From: Flavisolibacter longurius
Lineage (GTDB): Bacteria; Bacteroidota; Bacteroidia; Chitinophagales; Chitinophagaceae
Assembly: GCA_013327885.1 (NCBI GenBank)
Contig: JABUMY010000001.1
Location: 372,001 to 436,000 of the forward strand
Length of the DNA stretch: 64,000 bases
Direction of reading: 5' to 3'
In this document: positions 27,843-37,140 of the stretch, piece by piece
Numbering within the stretch: the stretch's first letter is position 1
Layout: every line of letters begins with the position of its first letter
Notes under the pieces: model-generated
Told to the model about the DNA's origin: nothing
Database searches by the model: none
Seen by the model: only the letters and a program-made list of their open reading frames with translations
Program-made: the position numbers and the translations under genes

Positions 27843-28817
27843 ATGAACCCTTCAGTTAAGGAACAGTTTGTTGCCTATATACTTGACCTGCAAGACCGCA
27901 TCTGTGCGGCGCTGGAAGAGGCAGATGGCCGTGCCAAATTCATAGAGGACAAGTGGGAGCGGCCCGAAGGCGGTGGTGGCAAAACAAGAGTGATTGCGGA
28001 TGGTGCCGTGTTTGAAAAAGGCGGCGTAAATACTTCTGTTGTGTATGGCGATGTAACCGATGCCATGCGAACCGGTTTAAAGATCAATGGTGCTAAATGG
28101 TTTGCCTGCGGTCTTTCGCTGGTGATTCATCCCCAGAATCCATTTGTGCCCACGGTGCATTGCAATTACCGCATGTTTGAATTGTACAACGAAAAGGATG
28201 AAGTCATTGATCGTTGGTTTGGCGGTGGTACGGACCTGACGCCCTATTACCTGTTTGAAGAAGATGCGAAGCATTTTCATCAAACGTACAAGGATGCCTG
28301 TGACCGTTTTGATCCAACGTTTTACCCCAAATTCAAGGAAGTTTGCGACAACTATTTTGTGAATTTTCATCGGTCCAATGAGCGAAGAGGGATTGGTGGC
28401 ATTTTTTATGATTACCAACGTGCTGATGAAACAAAAGACTTGAACTTTTGGATTGGTTTTGCAAAGGCCTGCGGCGATGCATTTATTCCTGCCTATGTAA
28501 CGATTGTGGAGAAGAGAAAAGGCATGCCGTACACGCCGGCAAATAAACACTGGCAGGAGATCCGGAGAGGACGATACGTGGAGTTTAACCTGGTGCATGA
28601 CAGGGGTACTTTGTTCGGATTGAAAACGAATGGCCGCATTGAAAGTATTTTAATGAGCCTGCCACCAACCGTACGTTTTGAATACAATTACCAACCCATT
28701 CCCGGAAGTGAAGAAGATAAATTATTGCAGGCTTGTCTGCATCCAAAAGACTGGTTAAAGAAAGTGCCAACAGAGGAGGAACGTGCAGAATGGGCAAGGC
28801 GCTCTAACACCTGCTAG
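27843..28817 (+). CDS. hemF: Oxygen-dependent coproporphyrinogen III oxidase
   Basis: HemF converts coproporphyrinogen III to protoporphyrinogen IX using O2. The 324-residue protein has the HemF signatures [45 protein letters not shown] and [19 protein letters not shown]. Its presence implies aerobic heme synthesis; no hemN is seen here (hemW below is a different family member). ATG 27843 follows a TTG at 27837. Confidence 0.97.
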   Translation: MNPSVKEQFVAYILDLQDRICAALEEADGRAKFIEDKWERPEGGGGKTRVIADGAVFEKGGVNTSVVYGDVTDAMRTGLKINGAKWFACGLSLVIHPQNPFVPTVHCNYRMFELYNEKDEVIDRWFGGGTDLTPYYLFEEDAKHFHQTYKDACDRFDPTFYPKFKEVCDNYFVNFHRSNERRGIGGIFYDYQRADETKDLNFWIGFAKACGDAFIPAYVTIVEKRKGMPYTPANKHWQEIRRGRYVEFNLVHDRGTLFGLKTNGRIESILMSLPPTVRFEYNYQPIPGSEEDKLLQACLHPKDWLKKVPTEEERAEWARRSNTC

Positions 28818-28843
28818 GGATGACAAGGCTTGTAAGAAAAATG

Positions 28844-28851
28844 TAAATTTG
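28844..28851 (+). promoter_or_regulatory. -7 box of the toxin-antitoxin pair
   Basis: TAAATTTG, a perfect TAnnTTTG match, 13 nt before the antitoxin ATG. No convincing -33 element. It could also feed hemB and hemL downstream. Confidence 0.5.
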
Positions 28852-28864
28852 AAAAAACGATTTT

Positions 28865-29095
28865 ATGAGTATAGCAGAAAAGAAAATGAGAGTGATGGAA
28901 TTACTGGTAAATGCAAATGATGAAATCACGGGTGAGTTAATGGAGTTTGCAGAGCGTCTGACCTCTAATGAATATGTTTTTTCGGAAGATGATGTGAAAA
29001 AATTTGAAGCAAGGTTAAAAGCTTTCGAAGAATCTGGGGAAAAAGGATTAACGGCAGAAGAGTCATTAGCCCAATTAAAAGCTTTGCTCAAGTAA
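28865..29095 (+). CDS. Antitoxin of a RelE/ParE-type module (putative)
   Basis: A 76-residue, highly charged, helical protein (MSIAEKKMRVMELLVNANDE...). The size and the position directly before a RelE/ParE-type toxin with a 1 nt stop/start overlap mark it as the antitoxin. The C-terminal half, SLAQLKALLK, probably wraps the toxin. I see no standard DNA-binding motif in the N-terminus, so autoregulation is uncertain. Lower GC than the heme genes around it suggests it was acquired. Confidence 0.75.
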   Translation: MSIAEKKMRVMELLVNANDEITGELMEFAERLTSNEYVFSEDDVKKFEARLKAFEESGEKGLTAEESLAQLKALLK

Positions 29096-29400
29096 TGTAC
29101 AAGCTGGTTATTACTTCGCTTACCCAAAAAGAACTTACAGAAGCAGTAAAATATTATGCAGACAGAAGCCCTGCTTCTGCACTTCGCTTACTTAAATTAA
29201 TAGAGGAGGCGTACAACAAGCTTAGCGAAAATCCGCAGTTTTATTCCTTTTTCGGAAGCAGTAAGTTACTTCGCAGTCTTACATTAAAGAACTTTCCTTA
29301 TTCTTTCGTTTTCAGGATAAAGGCTGATGAGGTTGAACTTGTAGGGCTGCACAACCATTATAAAAATCCTGATAAAGTTTTAAATCGTATTGATTCATGA
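29095..29400 (+). CDS. RelE/ParE-family toxin
   Basis: A 101-residue toxin. YKLVITSLTQKELTEAVKYY and the C-terminal FPYSFVFRIKADEVELVGLH-type strands are typical of the ParE/RelE fold. Family members either poison DNA gyrase or cut mRNA at the ribosome; I cannot tell which. Its stop codon overlaps the hemB start (ATGA at 29397-29400), so hemB is translationally coupled to the toxin. Confidence 0.85.
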   Translation: MYKLVITSLTQKELTEAVKYYADRSPASALRLLKLIEEAYNKLSENPQFYSFFGSSKLLRSLTLKNFPYSFVFRIKADEVELVGLHNHYKNPDKVLNRIDS

Positions 29401-30374
29401 TACTACAAAGACGTCCCCGTATTCTCCGCACCACACCAGCCATTCGCAGTTTGGTGGCGGAAACCATTTTAACACCAAATGATTTTATCGTTCCCCTGTT
29501 CATTGATGAAGGGGAGAACGTAAAAACAGAAATTGCTTCGATGCCGAATTATTTCCGCAACAGTGTAGACAATACGGTAAAGGAAGTAAAAGAATTGTGG
29601 AGCATGGGCATTAAAAGCGTTTTGCTTTTTATCAAGTGCAAAGACGAGTTAAAAGACAATACCGGCAAAGAAGCCTGGAACCCGGGTGGCCTAATGCAAC
29701 GTAGCATCAAAGCCATTAAAGATGCCGTGCCAGACATGTATGTCATGACTGATGTGGCATTGGATCCTTTTTCATCATACGGCCATGACGGCATTGTAGA
29801 GAATGGCGAAATTGTGAATGATGCAACGGTAGAAGCATTGGTGAAGATGAGCATTTCCCATGCGGAAGCCGGTGCCGATATGGTAGCGCCCAGCGATATG
29901 ATGGATGGTCGCATTGGCGCCATTCGTGAGGGGCTCGAGGGCAGTGGTTTTACCAAGGTGGGCATCATGGCCTACAGCGCCAAATATGCCTCCTGTTTTT
30001 ACGGACCCTTTCGCGATGCGCTGGACAGTGCACCGGGCTTTGGTGATAAGAAAACCTACCAGATGGATTATGCCAACCGAACCGAAGCGGTAAAAGAAGC
30101 CCTGATGGATGTGGAAGAAGGCGCTGATATTGTGATGGTGAAACCTGGCCTGCCTTACCTTGATATTGTGCGGGATGTAAAAAATGCCGTGGATGTTCCC
30201 GTTAGTGTGTACAACATCAGCGGCGAATACGCCATGATCAAAGCCGCGGCAAAAATGGGTTGGATCAATGAAGAAAAAGCAATTTTAGAAACACTCACGT
30301 CGATGAAAAGAGCAGGAGCCGATTTGATTGCCACCTATTTTGCAAAAGACGCAGTTCGATTGTTAAACCACTAA
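29397..30374 (+). CDS. hemB: Delta-aminolevulinic acid dehydratase
   Basis: HemB joins two 5-aminolevulinates into porphobilinogen. The 325-residue protein has the two active lysines in [11 protein letters not shown] and [11 protein letters not shown]. The metal-site loop reads [15 protein letters not shown]: the zinc-binding cysteines are replaced, so this is the non-zinc type that often uses magnesium or potassium. Its start overlaps the toxin gene stop, and its last codons (AACCAC plus stop) form part of a repeat arm. Confidence 0.96.
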   Translation: MILQRRPRILRTTPAIRSLVAETILTPNDFIVPLFIDEGENVKTEIASMPNYFRNSVDNTVKEVKELWSMGIKSVLLFIKCKDELKDNTGKEAWNPGGLMQRSIKAIKDAVPDMYVMTDVALDPFSSYGHDGIVENGEIVNDATVEALVKMSISHAEAGADMVAPSDMMDGRIGAIREGLEGSGFTKVGIMAYSAKYASCFYGPFRDALDSAPGFGDKKTYQMDYANRTEAVKEALMDVEEGADIVMVKPGLPYLDIVRDVKNAVDVPVSVYNISGEYAMIKAAAKMGWINEEKAILETLTSMKRAGADLIATYFAKDAVRLLNH

Positions 30375-30440
30375 GACATGGAGGCGCAAAGATGCACGAA
30401 GAACGATGTGTTTCTTTGTGTCTTTCTGCCTTTGTGGTTC
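30363..30440. repeat. Paired-arm word repeat (cacaaaggca family)
   Basis: The left arm begins in the last codons of hemB (near 30363) and the right arm (about 30404-30440) ends 14 nt before hemL. About 26 of 39 compared positions pair, and eight of the mismatches are transitions. Words are variants of cacaaagg/cgcaaaga. Confidence 0.65.
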
Positions 30441-30453
30441 AAAAAATACTTTC

Positions 30454-31743
30454 ATGAATATTTCAAGAAGCGAACAACTTTTCAGCCGGGCACAGAACAG
30501 TATTCCCGGTGGTGTGAACTCACCGGTAAGAGCCTTTAAAAGCGTCGGTGGCAATCCGGTCTTTTTGCAACGGGCAAAAGGCGCTTACCTCTACGACGTG
30601 GATGGCAACCAATACATCGACTACATTAATTCCTGGGGCCCAATGATCATGGGCCATGCCTTTGAACCCGTGGTGGAAGCCATTCAGAAAAAGGCCGTTG
30701 ATTCGACCTCGTTTGGGGCGCCAACGGAACTGGAAGTAGAGATGGCCGAACTGGTAAAAAGCATGGTGCCCAATGTTGATCTCATTCGCATGGTAAGCAG
30801 TGGTACAGAAGCTTGCATGAGTGCCATCCGGTTGGCGAGAGGATATACGGGACGAAACAAAATCATCAAGTTTGAAGGATGTTATCACGGTCATGCTGAT
30901 TCGTTTTTGGTAAAAGCCGGAAGCGGTGTGGCCACGTTCAATATTCAAACCGTTCCGGGTGTAACGGCCGGTGTTTCTTCCGATACCTTAACGGCGGCGT
31001 ATAACGATTTGGAAGCGGTTCAGCAACTGGTTGCGGAGAATAAAGGTGAGATTGCCGCCATCATCATTGAGCCTGTTGCCGGTAATATGGGTTGCATCAT
31101 TCCGCAGGAAGGATTTCTGCAAGGCCTTCGCAAGCTGTGTACAGAAGAAGGCATTGTTTTCATTTTTGATGAAGTGATGACAGGCTTTCGCTTAGCACAA
31201 GGCGGTGCTCAGGAACGTCTGGGTATTGATGCTGATTTGGTGACCTACGGAAAAGTAATTGGTGCCGGTATGCCCGTGGGTGCTTTTGGCGGTAAGCTGG
31301 AAATTATGCAGCAGATTGCGCCGCTTGGCAATGTGTACCAGGCCGGAACCTTAAGTGGTAATCCGCTGGCCATGATCGCCGGTTATACCTTGCTTTCCCA
31401 CCTGAAGGCAAATCCTTCGGTTTATAGTGAGCTGGAAGAAAAAGGCGCCTACCTGAAGGCTGGGTTGGAAACTGTCTTAAAGGAGACCGGAACGCCACAT
31501 GTCATCAATCATCTTGGGACCATGATCTCTATTCATTTCAGCGAGAAACCGGTTGTTGATTTTGCGTCCGCCGCAGCAGCAAACAATGCACTTTTCAACA
31601 AGTATTTTCATGCGATGCTTGACAGGGGCGTTTACCTGCCGCCATCGGCATTTGAAACCTGGTTTTTAAGCCATGCCCTGAGCAGAGAAGATCTGGATAG
31701 AACGATTGAGGCTACCAGGGAAAGTCTTGCCGGATTAGTGTAA
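30454..31743 (+). CDS. hemL: Glutamate-1-semialdehyde 2,1-aminomutase
   Basis: HemL makes 5-aminolevulinate from the product of HemA, using PLP. The 429-residue protein has [17 protein letters not shown] at the start, the PLP pocket [20 protein letters not shown], the aspartate in [11 protein letters not shown] and the PLP lysine in [17 protein letters not shown] 30454 is chosen because the upstream frame lies in the repeat. It closes the hemB-hemL pair. Confidence 0.97.
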   Translation: MNISRSEQLFSRAQNSIPGGVNSPVRAFKSVGGNPVFLQRAKGAYLYDVDGNQYIDYINSWGPMIMGHAFEPVVEAIQKKAVDSTSFGAPTELEVEMAELVKSMVPNVDLIRMVSSGTEACMSAIRLARGYTGRNKIIKFEGCYHGHADSFLVKAGSGVATFNIQTVPGVTAGVSSDTLTAAYNDLEAVQQLVAENKGEIAAIIIEPVAGNMGCIIPQEGFLQGLRKLCTEEGIVFIFDEVMTGFRLAQGGAQERLGIDADLVTYGKVIGAGMPVGAFGGKLEIMQQIAPLGNVYQAGTLSGNPLAMIAGYTLLSHLKANPSVYSELEEKGAYLKAGLETVLKETGTPHVINHLGTMISIHFSEKPVVDFASAAAANNALFNKYFHAMLDRGVYLPPSAFETWFLSHALSREDLDRTIEATRESLAGLV

Positions 31744-31779
31744 GCAAGTCGTTTATTCAAAACGGTCTTACCGCAAAAA

Positions 31780-32613
31780 CTAAAGCAGTAATTGTCGGCC
31801 TTCTACAGCCACTTCGTAGGCGAAAGGATACGTATATTTTTCTTTTAAAGCACCATACAATTGCGCCAGTTCAGCATCGGTGCGCAACGGATCGTGATGG
31901 GTAAGCAGAAGTGATTTGGCACCGGTCAGTGAAGCAAATTCCAGCGTGTCTTCCATCGCACTGTGGCCCCATCCCATGCGGTCGGTATATTCTTCTGCGG
32001 TGTACTGCGCATCGTGCAATAAAATATCGGCGTCCTTGGCCAGATCGCTGCCCGATAACCACCGCGTATCCCTTATCAAACCATTGCGACCCAATGCCGG
32101 TTCATGGTCGGGGATATAGGTAAAGATCTTTTGGTTGTGTTGTATGCGATAGCCAACTGTTGGTCCCGGGTGGGTAACATAGCAGGACTGAATAGAGAAA
32201 GGGCCGATGGTAAAATGGGTGTCTTCCACTTCGTGTAAAAACAATCGGCAGGTAAGGTTGCGGAAATAAACAGGAAACAAGGGCGGTGAAAAATAGCGGC
32301 CCAGCCGCGTACGCAAACTCACTGATTTGCTGGCGGGTCCCCAAATGTGTATCTCTTCTGAAGGGTTAAAAAGCGGCTTGAAAAATCCCAGTCCCTGGAT
32401 GTGATCCATGTGCAGGTGCGTCAGCAGAATGTCCACCCGTTTTGAAATAATATCCGGGTTGTTCCGGATGTTTTGAATGCCACTGCCCGCATCCAGCACC
32501 AGCCGCCAGCCTTCGGCCACAACTTCCACGCAGGACGTGTTGCCGCCGTACCCTTTTGTTTCCGGATGGGTGGAAGGGATGGATCCACGGACGCCTTGTA
32601 GTGTAATCGTCAT
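31780..32613 (-). CDS. Metallo-beta-lactamase-fold hydrolase
   Basis: A 277-residue enzyme with the zinc motif LTHLHMDHIQG and later histidines in CYVTHPGPTVGY, DILLHDAQYT and LLTHHD, the pattern of phosphodiesterase-type metallo-hydrolases such as PhnP or class II cyclic-nucleotide phosphodiesterases. There is no signal peptide, so it should be cytoplasmic. Its start overlaps the end of a PAS-domain gene by 4 nt, suggesting that a sensed signal controls hydrolysis. The substrate is unknown. Confidence 0.85.
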   Translation of the reverse strand: MTITLQGVRGSIPSTHPETKGYGGNTSCVEVVAEGWRLVLDAGSGIQNIRNNPDIISKRVDILLTHLHMDHIQGLGFFKPLFNPSEEIHIWGPASKSVSLRTRLGRYFSPPLFPVYFRNLTCRLFLHEVEDTHFTIGPFSIQSCYVTHPGPTVGYRIQHNQKIFTYIPDHEPALGRNGLIRDTRWLSGSDLAKDADILLHDAQYTAEEYTDRMGWGHSAMEDTLEFASLTGAKSLLLTHHDPLRTDAELAQLYGALKEKYTYPFAYEVAVEGRQLLL

Positions 32614-33002
32614 TCTTCAGATGGTCGCCAGAACAATGCAACCGCACCCAAAAATTTTCCGGAGCGGCCGATCACTGGATAGGAGGTTACCGAAATGCGT
32701 TCCGCCTTGCCCTGCAGGCTTTCAATCCAAAATGTTTTGTGATAGGGCGTTTGATTTCGCAGGGTTTTCACCAGTGGCAATTCTTCTGCTGGTAAGGGGT
32801 TGCCTAGGTCATCTTTGTTTTTGAAGATGGTACCCCATTCGTCTACCGACATCTCACCCGTGTCTTCGTAGCGCTTGCCAAGAATTTCTTCTGCCGGTTC
32901 GTTGTAAAAAAGAAGATTGCCGGCCGTGTCTGTTATAAAAACAGGAATCGCTAAGCAGTCGGCGATCTGGCGGTTTAGAATTATTTCAATTGCGTAAGCC
33001 AT
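32610..33002 (-). CDS. Stand-alone PAS-domain protein
   Basis: A 130-residue protein that is essentially one PAS domain: DCLAIPVFITDTAGNLLFYN, EILGKRYEDTGE, and the C-terminal SVTSYPVIGRSGKFLGAVAL strands. PAS domains bind small ligands, heme or flavin, or mediate protein contacts. There is no output domain, so its partner is likely the coupled metallo-hydrolase downstream. A perfect -7 box lies about 40 nt upstream. Confidence 0.85.
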   Translation of the reverse strand: MAYAIEIILNRQIADCLAIPVFITDTAGNLLFYNEPAEEILGKRYEDTGEMSVDEWGTIFKNKDDLGNPLPAEELPLVKTLRNQTPYHKTFWIESLQGKAERISVTSYPVIGRSGKFLGAVALFWRPSEE

Positions 33003-33040
33003 AAAAGAGGTTGTGGGCCAGCAACTGTTTTCAGTTATAC

Positions 33041-33048
33041 CAAATGTA
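33041..33048 (-). promoter_or_regulatory. -7 box of the PAS/hydrolase operon
   Basis: TACATTTG on the minus strand matches TAnnTTTG fully; the predicted leader is about 35 nt. Confidence 0.5.
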
Positions 33049-33182
33049 AAATATATAGGCTGAATTCTTCATGCTCACCAATCTTTTTTCATATGGTGGC
33101 CAGCGTTAGCGTCGATTTTCACTTGTGAACCTTGGCAAAAAACATCTGGGTGTGCCACGAAGAATGAATCACTTCTATTGGC

Positions 33183-34307
33183 TTATACAAACAAATCCGC
33201 CGCAATGCCATCGGCCCGCAGCATGCCTTCGTCGGTAAGCCTGGCTTGCTGATCTTCTACCGTTACCAACCCGGTACGGATGTATTTGGTAAGATCACTT
33301 TCAATCCGGTTTTTTTCCTTTTCACCCCAAAGCGTTTCAATTTTTTGCAGGTCGATGCCTTCCATGGTTCGCAGCGAGATCATGATGGTTTCGTTCAGTT
33401 GCTGTTCGGGTGTCAATACTTCCACCTCCCGTTGCGGTACACCATCGTTTACAGATTTTATATAGAGGCTGTTGTTCGCTACGTTCCATCTTCGCTCCCT
33501 GCCATTGTACGAATGTGCCGAAGGGCCAAGTCCTGCATACGCAGCGCCTTTCCAGTACGACGAATTGTGCTGGCTGCGGTAACCCGGCCTGGCAAAGTTG
33601 GAAACCTCGTAGTGTTCGTAGCCGGCGTTGCGCAGCCAATTCATTAATTGCAAAAACTGCCTTGCCTGCTTGTCGCTGTCCACATCTGCTGTTTTTTGCC
33701 GTTCAATATTTTTATGCAGGGGCGTTTTTTCTTCTACCGTTAACGCATAACAGGAGAGGTGCTTGATGCCGTAACCAATGGCTGTTTGCACGTTCTGCTG
33801 CCACATGTCGTCAGTCAAAAGGGGAGAGCCGTAAATAAGGTCGATGCTCAGGTTATCGATACCGGCGGCGTAGCTGTTTTCGATGCAGGCTTTTGCCTGG
33901 GATGCATTGTGGGCACGGTTCATCCAGCGCAACTCTTCTTCAAAAAACGATTGAATACCGATGCTGAGGCGGTTGATGCCAAGTGCCTTCCAGGCAGATA
34001 CGTTTTCGCTACTGACATCATCGGGGTTGGCCTCTAAAGTGATTTCTGCATCGGGTGCTACCGGGTAATGCTTCCTCAATGTAGAAAGTAAGAAGTCCAG
34101 GTCTGTCGTGCTAAGCAGGCTGGGAGTACCGCCGCCAAAATAAAGAGTCTGCACGGTTTCGCCGCCCAAATAGCTATTTTCGGCTTCGGCCTCTTTTGCC
34201 AATGCTTTTACCAGGTCATCTTTGTACCGGAGCGATGTGGTGAAGTGAAAATTGCAATAGGTGCAGGCCTGCTTGCAAAAAGGTATATGCAAATAAATTC
34301 CAGCCAA
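33183..34307 (-). CDS. hemW: Radical SAM heme chaperone HemW
   Basis: HemW resembles HemN but in studied bacteria delivers heme to target proteins rather than oxidising coproporphyrinogen. The 374-residue protein has the radical SAM cluster CKQACTYCNFHF, the glycine motif LYFGGGTPSLL, LEANPDDVS and LSIGIQSFFEEEL. It lacks the extra N-terminal residues seen in true HemN. The start is TTG at 34307; no ATG or GTG is in frame upstream. It diverges from the TamA-like gene, 41 bp apart. Confidence 0.9.
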   Translation of the reverse strand: MAGIYLHIPFCKQACTYCNFHFTTSLRYKDDLVKALAKEAEAENSYLGGETVQTLYFGGGTPSLLSTTDLDFLLSTLRKHYPVAPDAEITLEANPDDVSSENVSAWKALGINRLSIGIQSFFEEELRWMNRAHNASQAKACIENSYAAGIDNLSIDLIYGSPLLTDDMWQQNVQTAIGYGIKHLSCYALTVEEKTPLHKNIERQKTADVDSDKQARQFLQLMNWLRNAGYEHYEVSNFARPGYRSQHNSSYWKGAAYAGLGPSAHSYNGRERRWNVANNSLYIKSVNDGVPQREVEVLTPEQQLNETIMISLRTMEGIDLQKIETLWGEKEKNRIESDLTKYIRTGLVTVEDQQARLTDEGMLRADGIAADLFV

Positions 34308-34348
34308 CTTCGTTAATCGTTTTGTTCGTCTTTTCGTTTGAGAAATAA

Positions 34349-36133
34349 ATGGCTAAGGTAAAGCAGAGAATCGGGGTCCTTTGTGTTTTAACACTCCTGT
34401 GGTGGGGCGCTTCGGCGCAGGTGTACCCGGTGCGCTATGTTGCCAGCGCCACTGATTCGGCACAATTAGCTGCACTTTCCCTGCCGTCCACTTTCCAAAG
34501 CCGTTTTGAAGCAAATGCTTATCTGGCCGGGCTCTTGCCCTTGCTGCAGGGTAAAGGATACCTCACCGCTTCTATCGACAGTATGCGGGTAGATTCTGGC
34601 CATGCCTTTGTTGAACTTTACCTGGGCGAGCCTTACCAATGGGGTACCCTGCGTACAGCTCAAAAAGATGGTCCGTTGCTGGAAGCGATTCATTTTCCCA
34701 CGCTAAAAGGGGCAATGGATTTTAACGCCATCAGCAACTGGCAGCGACGAATACTGGACCACCTGGAGGAAACCGGTTATCCCTTTGGAAAAATCTACCT
34801 CGATAGCATCGCACTTTCCCCGGACGGTGTATCAGCCCTCCTGAAAATTGAAAAAGGACCTCTCTACAAGATCGATAGCATACAGGTGATTGGCGATGCC
34901 AAGGTGAACCCAACTTTTCTGCAGCAATACTTGCAAATTCCTGCCGGAACGGTTTACCGCAAAAGCCAGTTGGAAGGCATCCGCACAAAACTGGCCGCAC
35001 TTTCGTATGTAGAAGAAGAAAAGCCGGCCGACCTGACCATGATGGCTACGGGCTCTGTCCTCAATCTTTACCTGAAAGCCAAACGCAGTAGCCAGATTAA
35101 TGCATTGGTGGGATTTCTGCCCAATGCTGATCCGCTGGGTATTAACCGCAAACTCTTGCTGACCGTAGATGCCAATGTGCTGCTCCGAAATGCCCTGGGT
35201 TCCGGCGAAACCATTGGCTTGATGTGGCAGCAACTGCAAAGGGGCTCCCCGCGATTGAACCTCTTATTTGAGCAGCCTTATATTTTCCGCTCGGCATTTG
35301 GTGCCCGGTTTTCGCTGGATATGTACAAGCTTGATAGTCTTTTCCTCAACATCAACATGACGCTGGGAGTAAATTACGGCTTGGGCGAAAAGCAAACGGC
35401 CTCCGTTTTTTTGCAGCGCCGCTCCACGCTTGTCAGTGGTATTGATGCGGCCCGCATTATTCAAAGCAGGCAATTGCCACAGGAAGCCGATGTCAGTTCG
35501 CTGAACCTGGGAGTGGGTTACGACTTTAATAATACAGATTACCGGTTCAATCCAAGACGCGGAGTACAGTTTGGACTGACGGCAACAGCCGGTACCAAAA
35601 AGCTGAAAAAAAACAACCTAATTCTTGAATTAAAGGATCCGTCTGATCCTGCTTTTGACTTTGAACGCTTGTATGATACGGTAAAGCAATCCAGCTACCA
35701 GTTCCGGCTGCATGCAAACGGTGCCAAATATTTTCAACTGGGAAAACAAACGGCGCTAAAGCTGGGCGCCAACGCCGGTGTATTTCAAAGCCCGGTTATT
35801 TTTCGCAACGAAATGTTCCAGATCGGTGGCAACAAATTGCTGCGGGGCTTTAACGAAGAAAGCCAGTTTGTATCGCAATACGCCGTAGGAACGGCAGAGT
35901 TCCGACTGCTCACCGGCCTTAACTCCAATTTTTTTGGCTTTGTTGATGGCGGTTGGGGAAAGCATCCCTTTGAAACCGTGAAGTCGCATACTTATATCAG
36001 TGCCGGAGCAGGACTTTCGTTTCAGCCCAAGGCCGGTTTGATCAATGTAACCTGGGCTGTGGGTAAGCGTGATGATACCGATTTTAACCTGCGTCAATCA
36101 AAAATTCATATTGGTTTTGTGTCTTTTTTCTAA
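34349..36133 (+). CDS. TamA/BamA-like outer membrane assembly protein (Omp85 superfamily)
   Basis: A 594-residue outer membrane protein. A signal peptide (residues 1-23, ending GASAQ) is followed by POTRA-like domains (about 30-235; the POTRA-type strand YKIDSIQVIGDAKVNP is clear) and a C-terminal beta barrel of about 350 residues. The lid-loop motif is IGGNKLLRGFNEE, the equivalent of the BamA VRGF motif, and the last strand ends in phenylalanine (IHIGFVSFF). It likely helps insert or export proteins at the outer membrane. It opens a run of envelope genes leading to gldKLMN. Confidence 0.85.
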   Translation: MAKVKQRIGVLCVLTLLWWGASAQVYPVRYVASATDSAQLAALSLPSTFQSRFEANAYLAGLLPLLQGKGYLTASIDSMRVDSGHAFVELYLGEPYQWGTLRTAQKDGPLLEAIHFPTLKGAMDFNAISNWQRRILDHLEETGYPFGKIYLDSIALSPDGVSALLKIEKGPLYKIDSIQVIGDAKVNPTFLQQYLQIPAGTVYRKSQLEGIRTKLAALSYVEEEKPADLTMMATGSVLNLYLKAKRSSQINALVGFLPNADPLGINRKLLLTVDANVLLRNALGSGETIGLMWQQLQRGSPRLNLLFEQPYIFRSAFGARFSLDMYKLDSLFLNINMTLGVNYGLGEKQTASVFLQRRSTLVSGIDAARIIQSRQLPQEADVSSLNLGVGYDFNNTDYRFNPRRGVQFGLTATAGTKKLKKNNLILELKDPSDPAFDFERLYDTVKQSSYQFRLHANGAKYFQLGKQTALKLGANAGVFQSPVIFRNEMFQIGGNKLLRGFNEESQFVSQYAVGTAEFRLLTGLNSNFFGFVDGGWGKHPFETVKSHTYISAGAGLSFQPKAGLINVTWAVGKRDDTDFNLRQSKIHIGFVSFF

Positions 36134-36150
36134 TGCTGTTGCAGAGCGAC

Positions 36151-36158
36151 TATTTTTG
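36151..36158 (+). promoter_or_regulatory. -7 box abutting the DUF4271 gene start
   Basis: TATTTTTG matches TAnnTTTG and ends 6 nt before GTG 36165, so the mRNA would be leaderless or nearly so. Confidence 0.5.
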
Positions 36159-36164
36159 CGGCTC

Positions 36165-37112
36165 GTGAGGATTTTTCTGTTACTGACAATTCTGCTTTTT
36201 AGTGTTTGTGCGCAGGCCCAAACACCGGCTGACAGTTTGCGGCGTGATTCGCTGCAGGCGGCCCGCCTGGCCGACTCCGTTCGCCGGCAGGAAGCCCTGG
36301 CTGATTCGCTGGCGGCAGTACCGGCGCCTATCCGCGATACCATCAGGCCAAAACTGCAGGCATCCTTTAGTTCCGATTCGTTCCGTTACCGTCCCCGGCT
36401 TTTCTTTCGGTTTACCGATCCGGTGCGCTACAATGTTTTGGAACGGAAGTGGGAAGGCAAAGAAGTTGTTTTTTATACTGTAATCGGGTTGCTCCTTCTC
36501 TTTGCCATCATCAAAAACAGCTTTCGGCGCTACCTGTCCGACCTGTTCGGGTCTTACTTCCGCACCACCATGCGGCAGCGGCAGGTAAAGGAGCAATTGC
36601 AGCAGGCTCCCCTGCCTTCCTTGCTCTTTAACGTGTTTTTTGTGCTCAGCGGGGCTGTTTTTGTAAGCCTTGTCTTTTATTATTTCAATATAGCCGCAGA
36701 CGAATTGCCCTTTTGGATGCTAGCCGCCTACAGCGCAATTGCCCTGGCGGTGATCTATGCCGGCAAGTTCGTGGTACTGAAGTTTTTTGGCTGGGTCTTT
36801 CGGCTTACAGAAGCCACCGACACCTATATATTCGTGATCTTTTCTACCAATAAAGTATTGGGTGTCATGCTGTTGCCATTTACCATTCTCTTGGCATTCA
36901 GTTACGGGGCGGTGCATACGGCCTCGTTTACGCTGAGCCTGATATTGGTGGCGGCGCTTTTTGCCTACCGCTTTTTTCTTTCCTACATCTCCATCAACCG
37001 CATGGTCCGTATAAACTTGTTTCACTTTTTGCTTTACCTCGCAGCCTTTGAGATTCTGCCTCTGCTGCTGATTAACAAACTGTTGTTCCTGTTTCTAAGG
37101 GAAATATATTAA
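36165..37112 (+). CDS. DUF4271 multi-pass membrane protein
   Basis: A 315-residue protein beginning VRIFLLLTILLFSVCAQAQ (GTG start, signal peptide). A charged Asp/Ser/Arg-rich segment follows to about residue 85, then seven or so membrane helices. This matches DUF4271, a Bacteroidota-specific family of unknown function. GTG 36165 is preferred over 36069, which would overlap the upstream gene. The neighbours (Omp85 upstream, HemD-like and gldKLMN downstream) suggest a role in the envelope or in type IX secretion. Confidence 0.8.
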   Translation: MRIFLLLTILLFSVCAQAQTPADSLRRDSLQAARLADSVRRQEALADSLAAVPAPIRDTIRPKLQASFSSDSFRYRPRLFFRFTDPVRYNVLERKWEGKEVVFYTVIGLLLLFAIIKNSFRRYLSDLFGSYFRTTMRQRQVKEQLQQAPLPSLLFNVFFVLSGAVFVSLVFYYFNIAADELPFWMLAAYSAIALAVIYAGKFVVLKFFGWVFRLTEATDTYIFVIFSTNKVLGVMLLPFTILLAFSYGAVHTASFTLSLILVAALFAYRFFLSYISINRMVRINLFHFLLYLAAFEILPLLLINKLLFLFLREIY

Positions 37113-37140
37113 TTTTGCTCAACGTTAGCCGAACCGCACT

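Noticed and set aside
29397-30374. HemB as a pseudogene because of the missing zinc cysteines
   Set aside because: Both catalytic lysines are present and non-zinc HemB enzymes with aspartate or other residues are well known.
33183-34307. HemN (oxygen-independent coproporphyrinogen oxidase)
   Set aside because: The protein is short (374 residues) and lacks the HemN N-terminal segment; it fits HemW.
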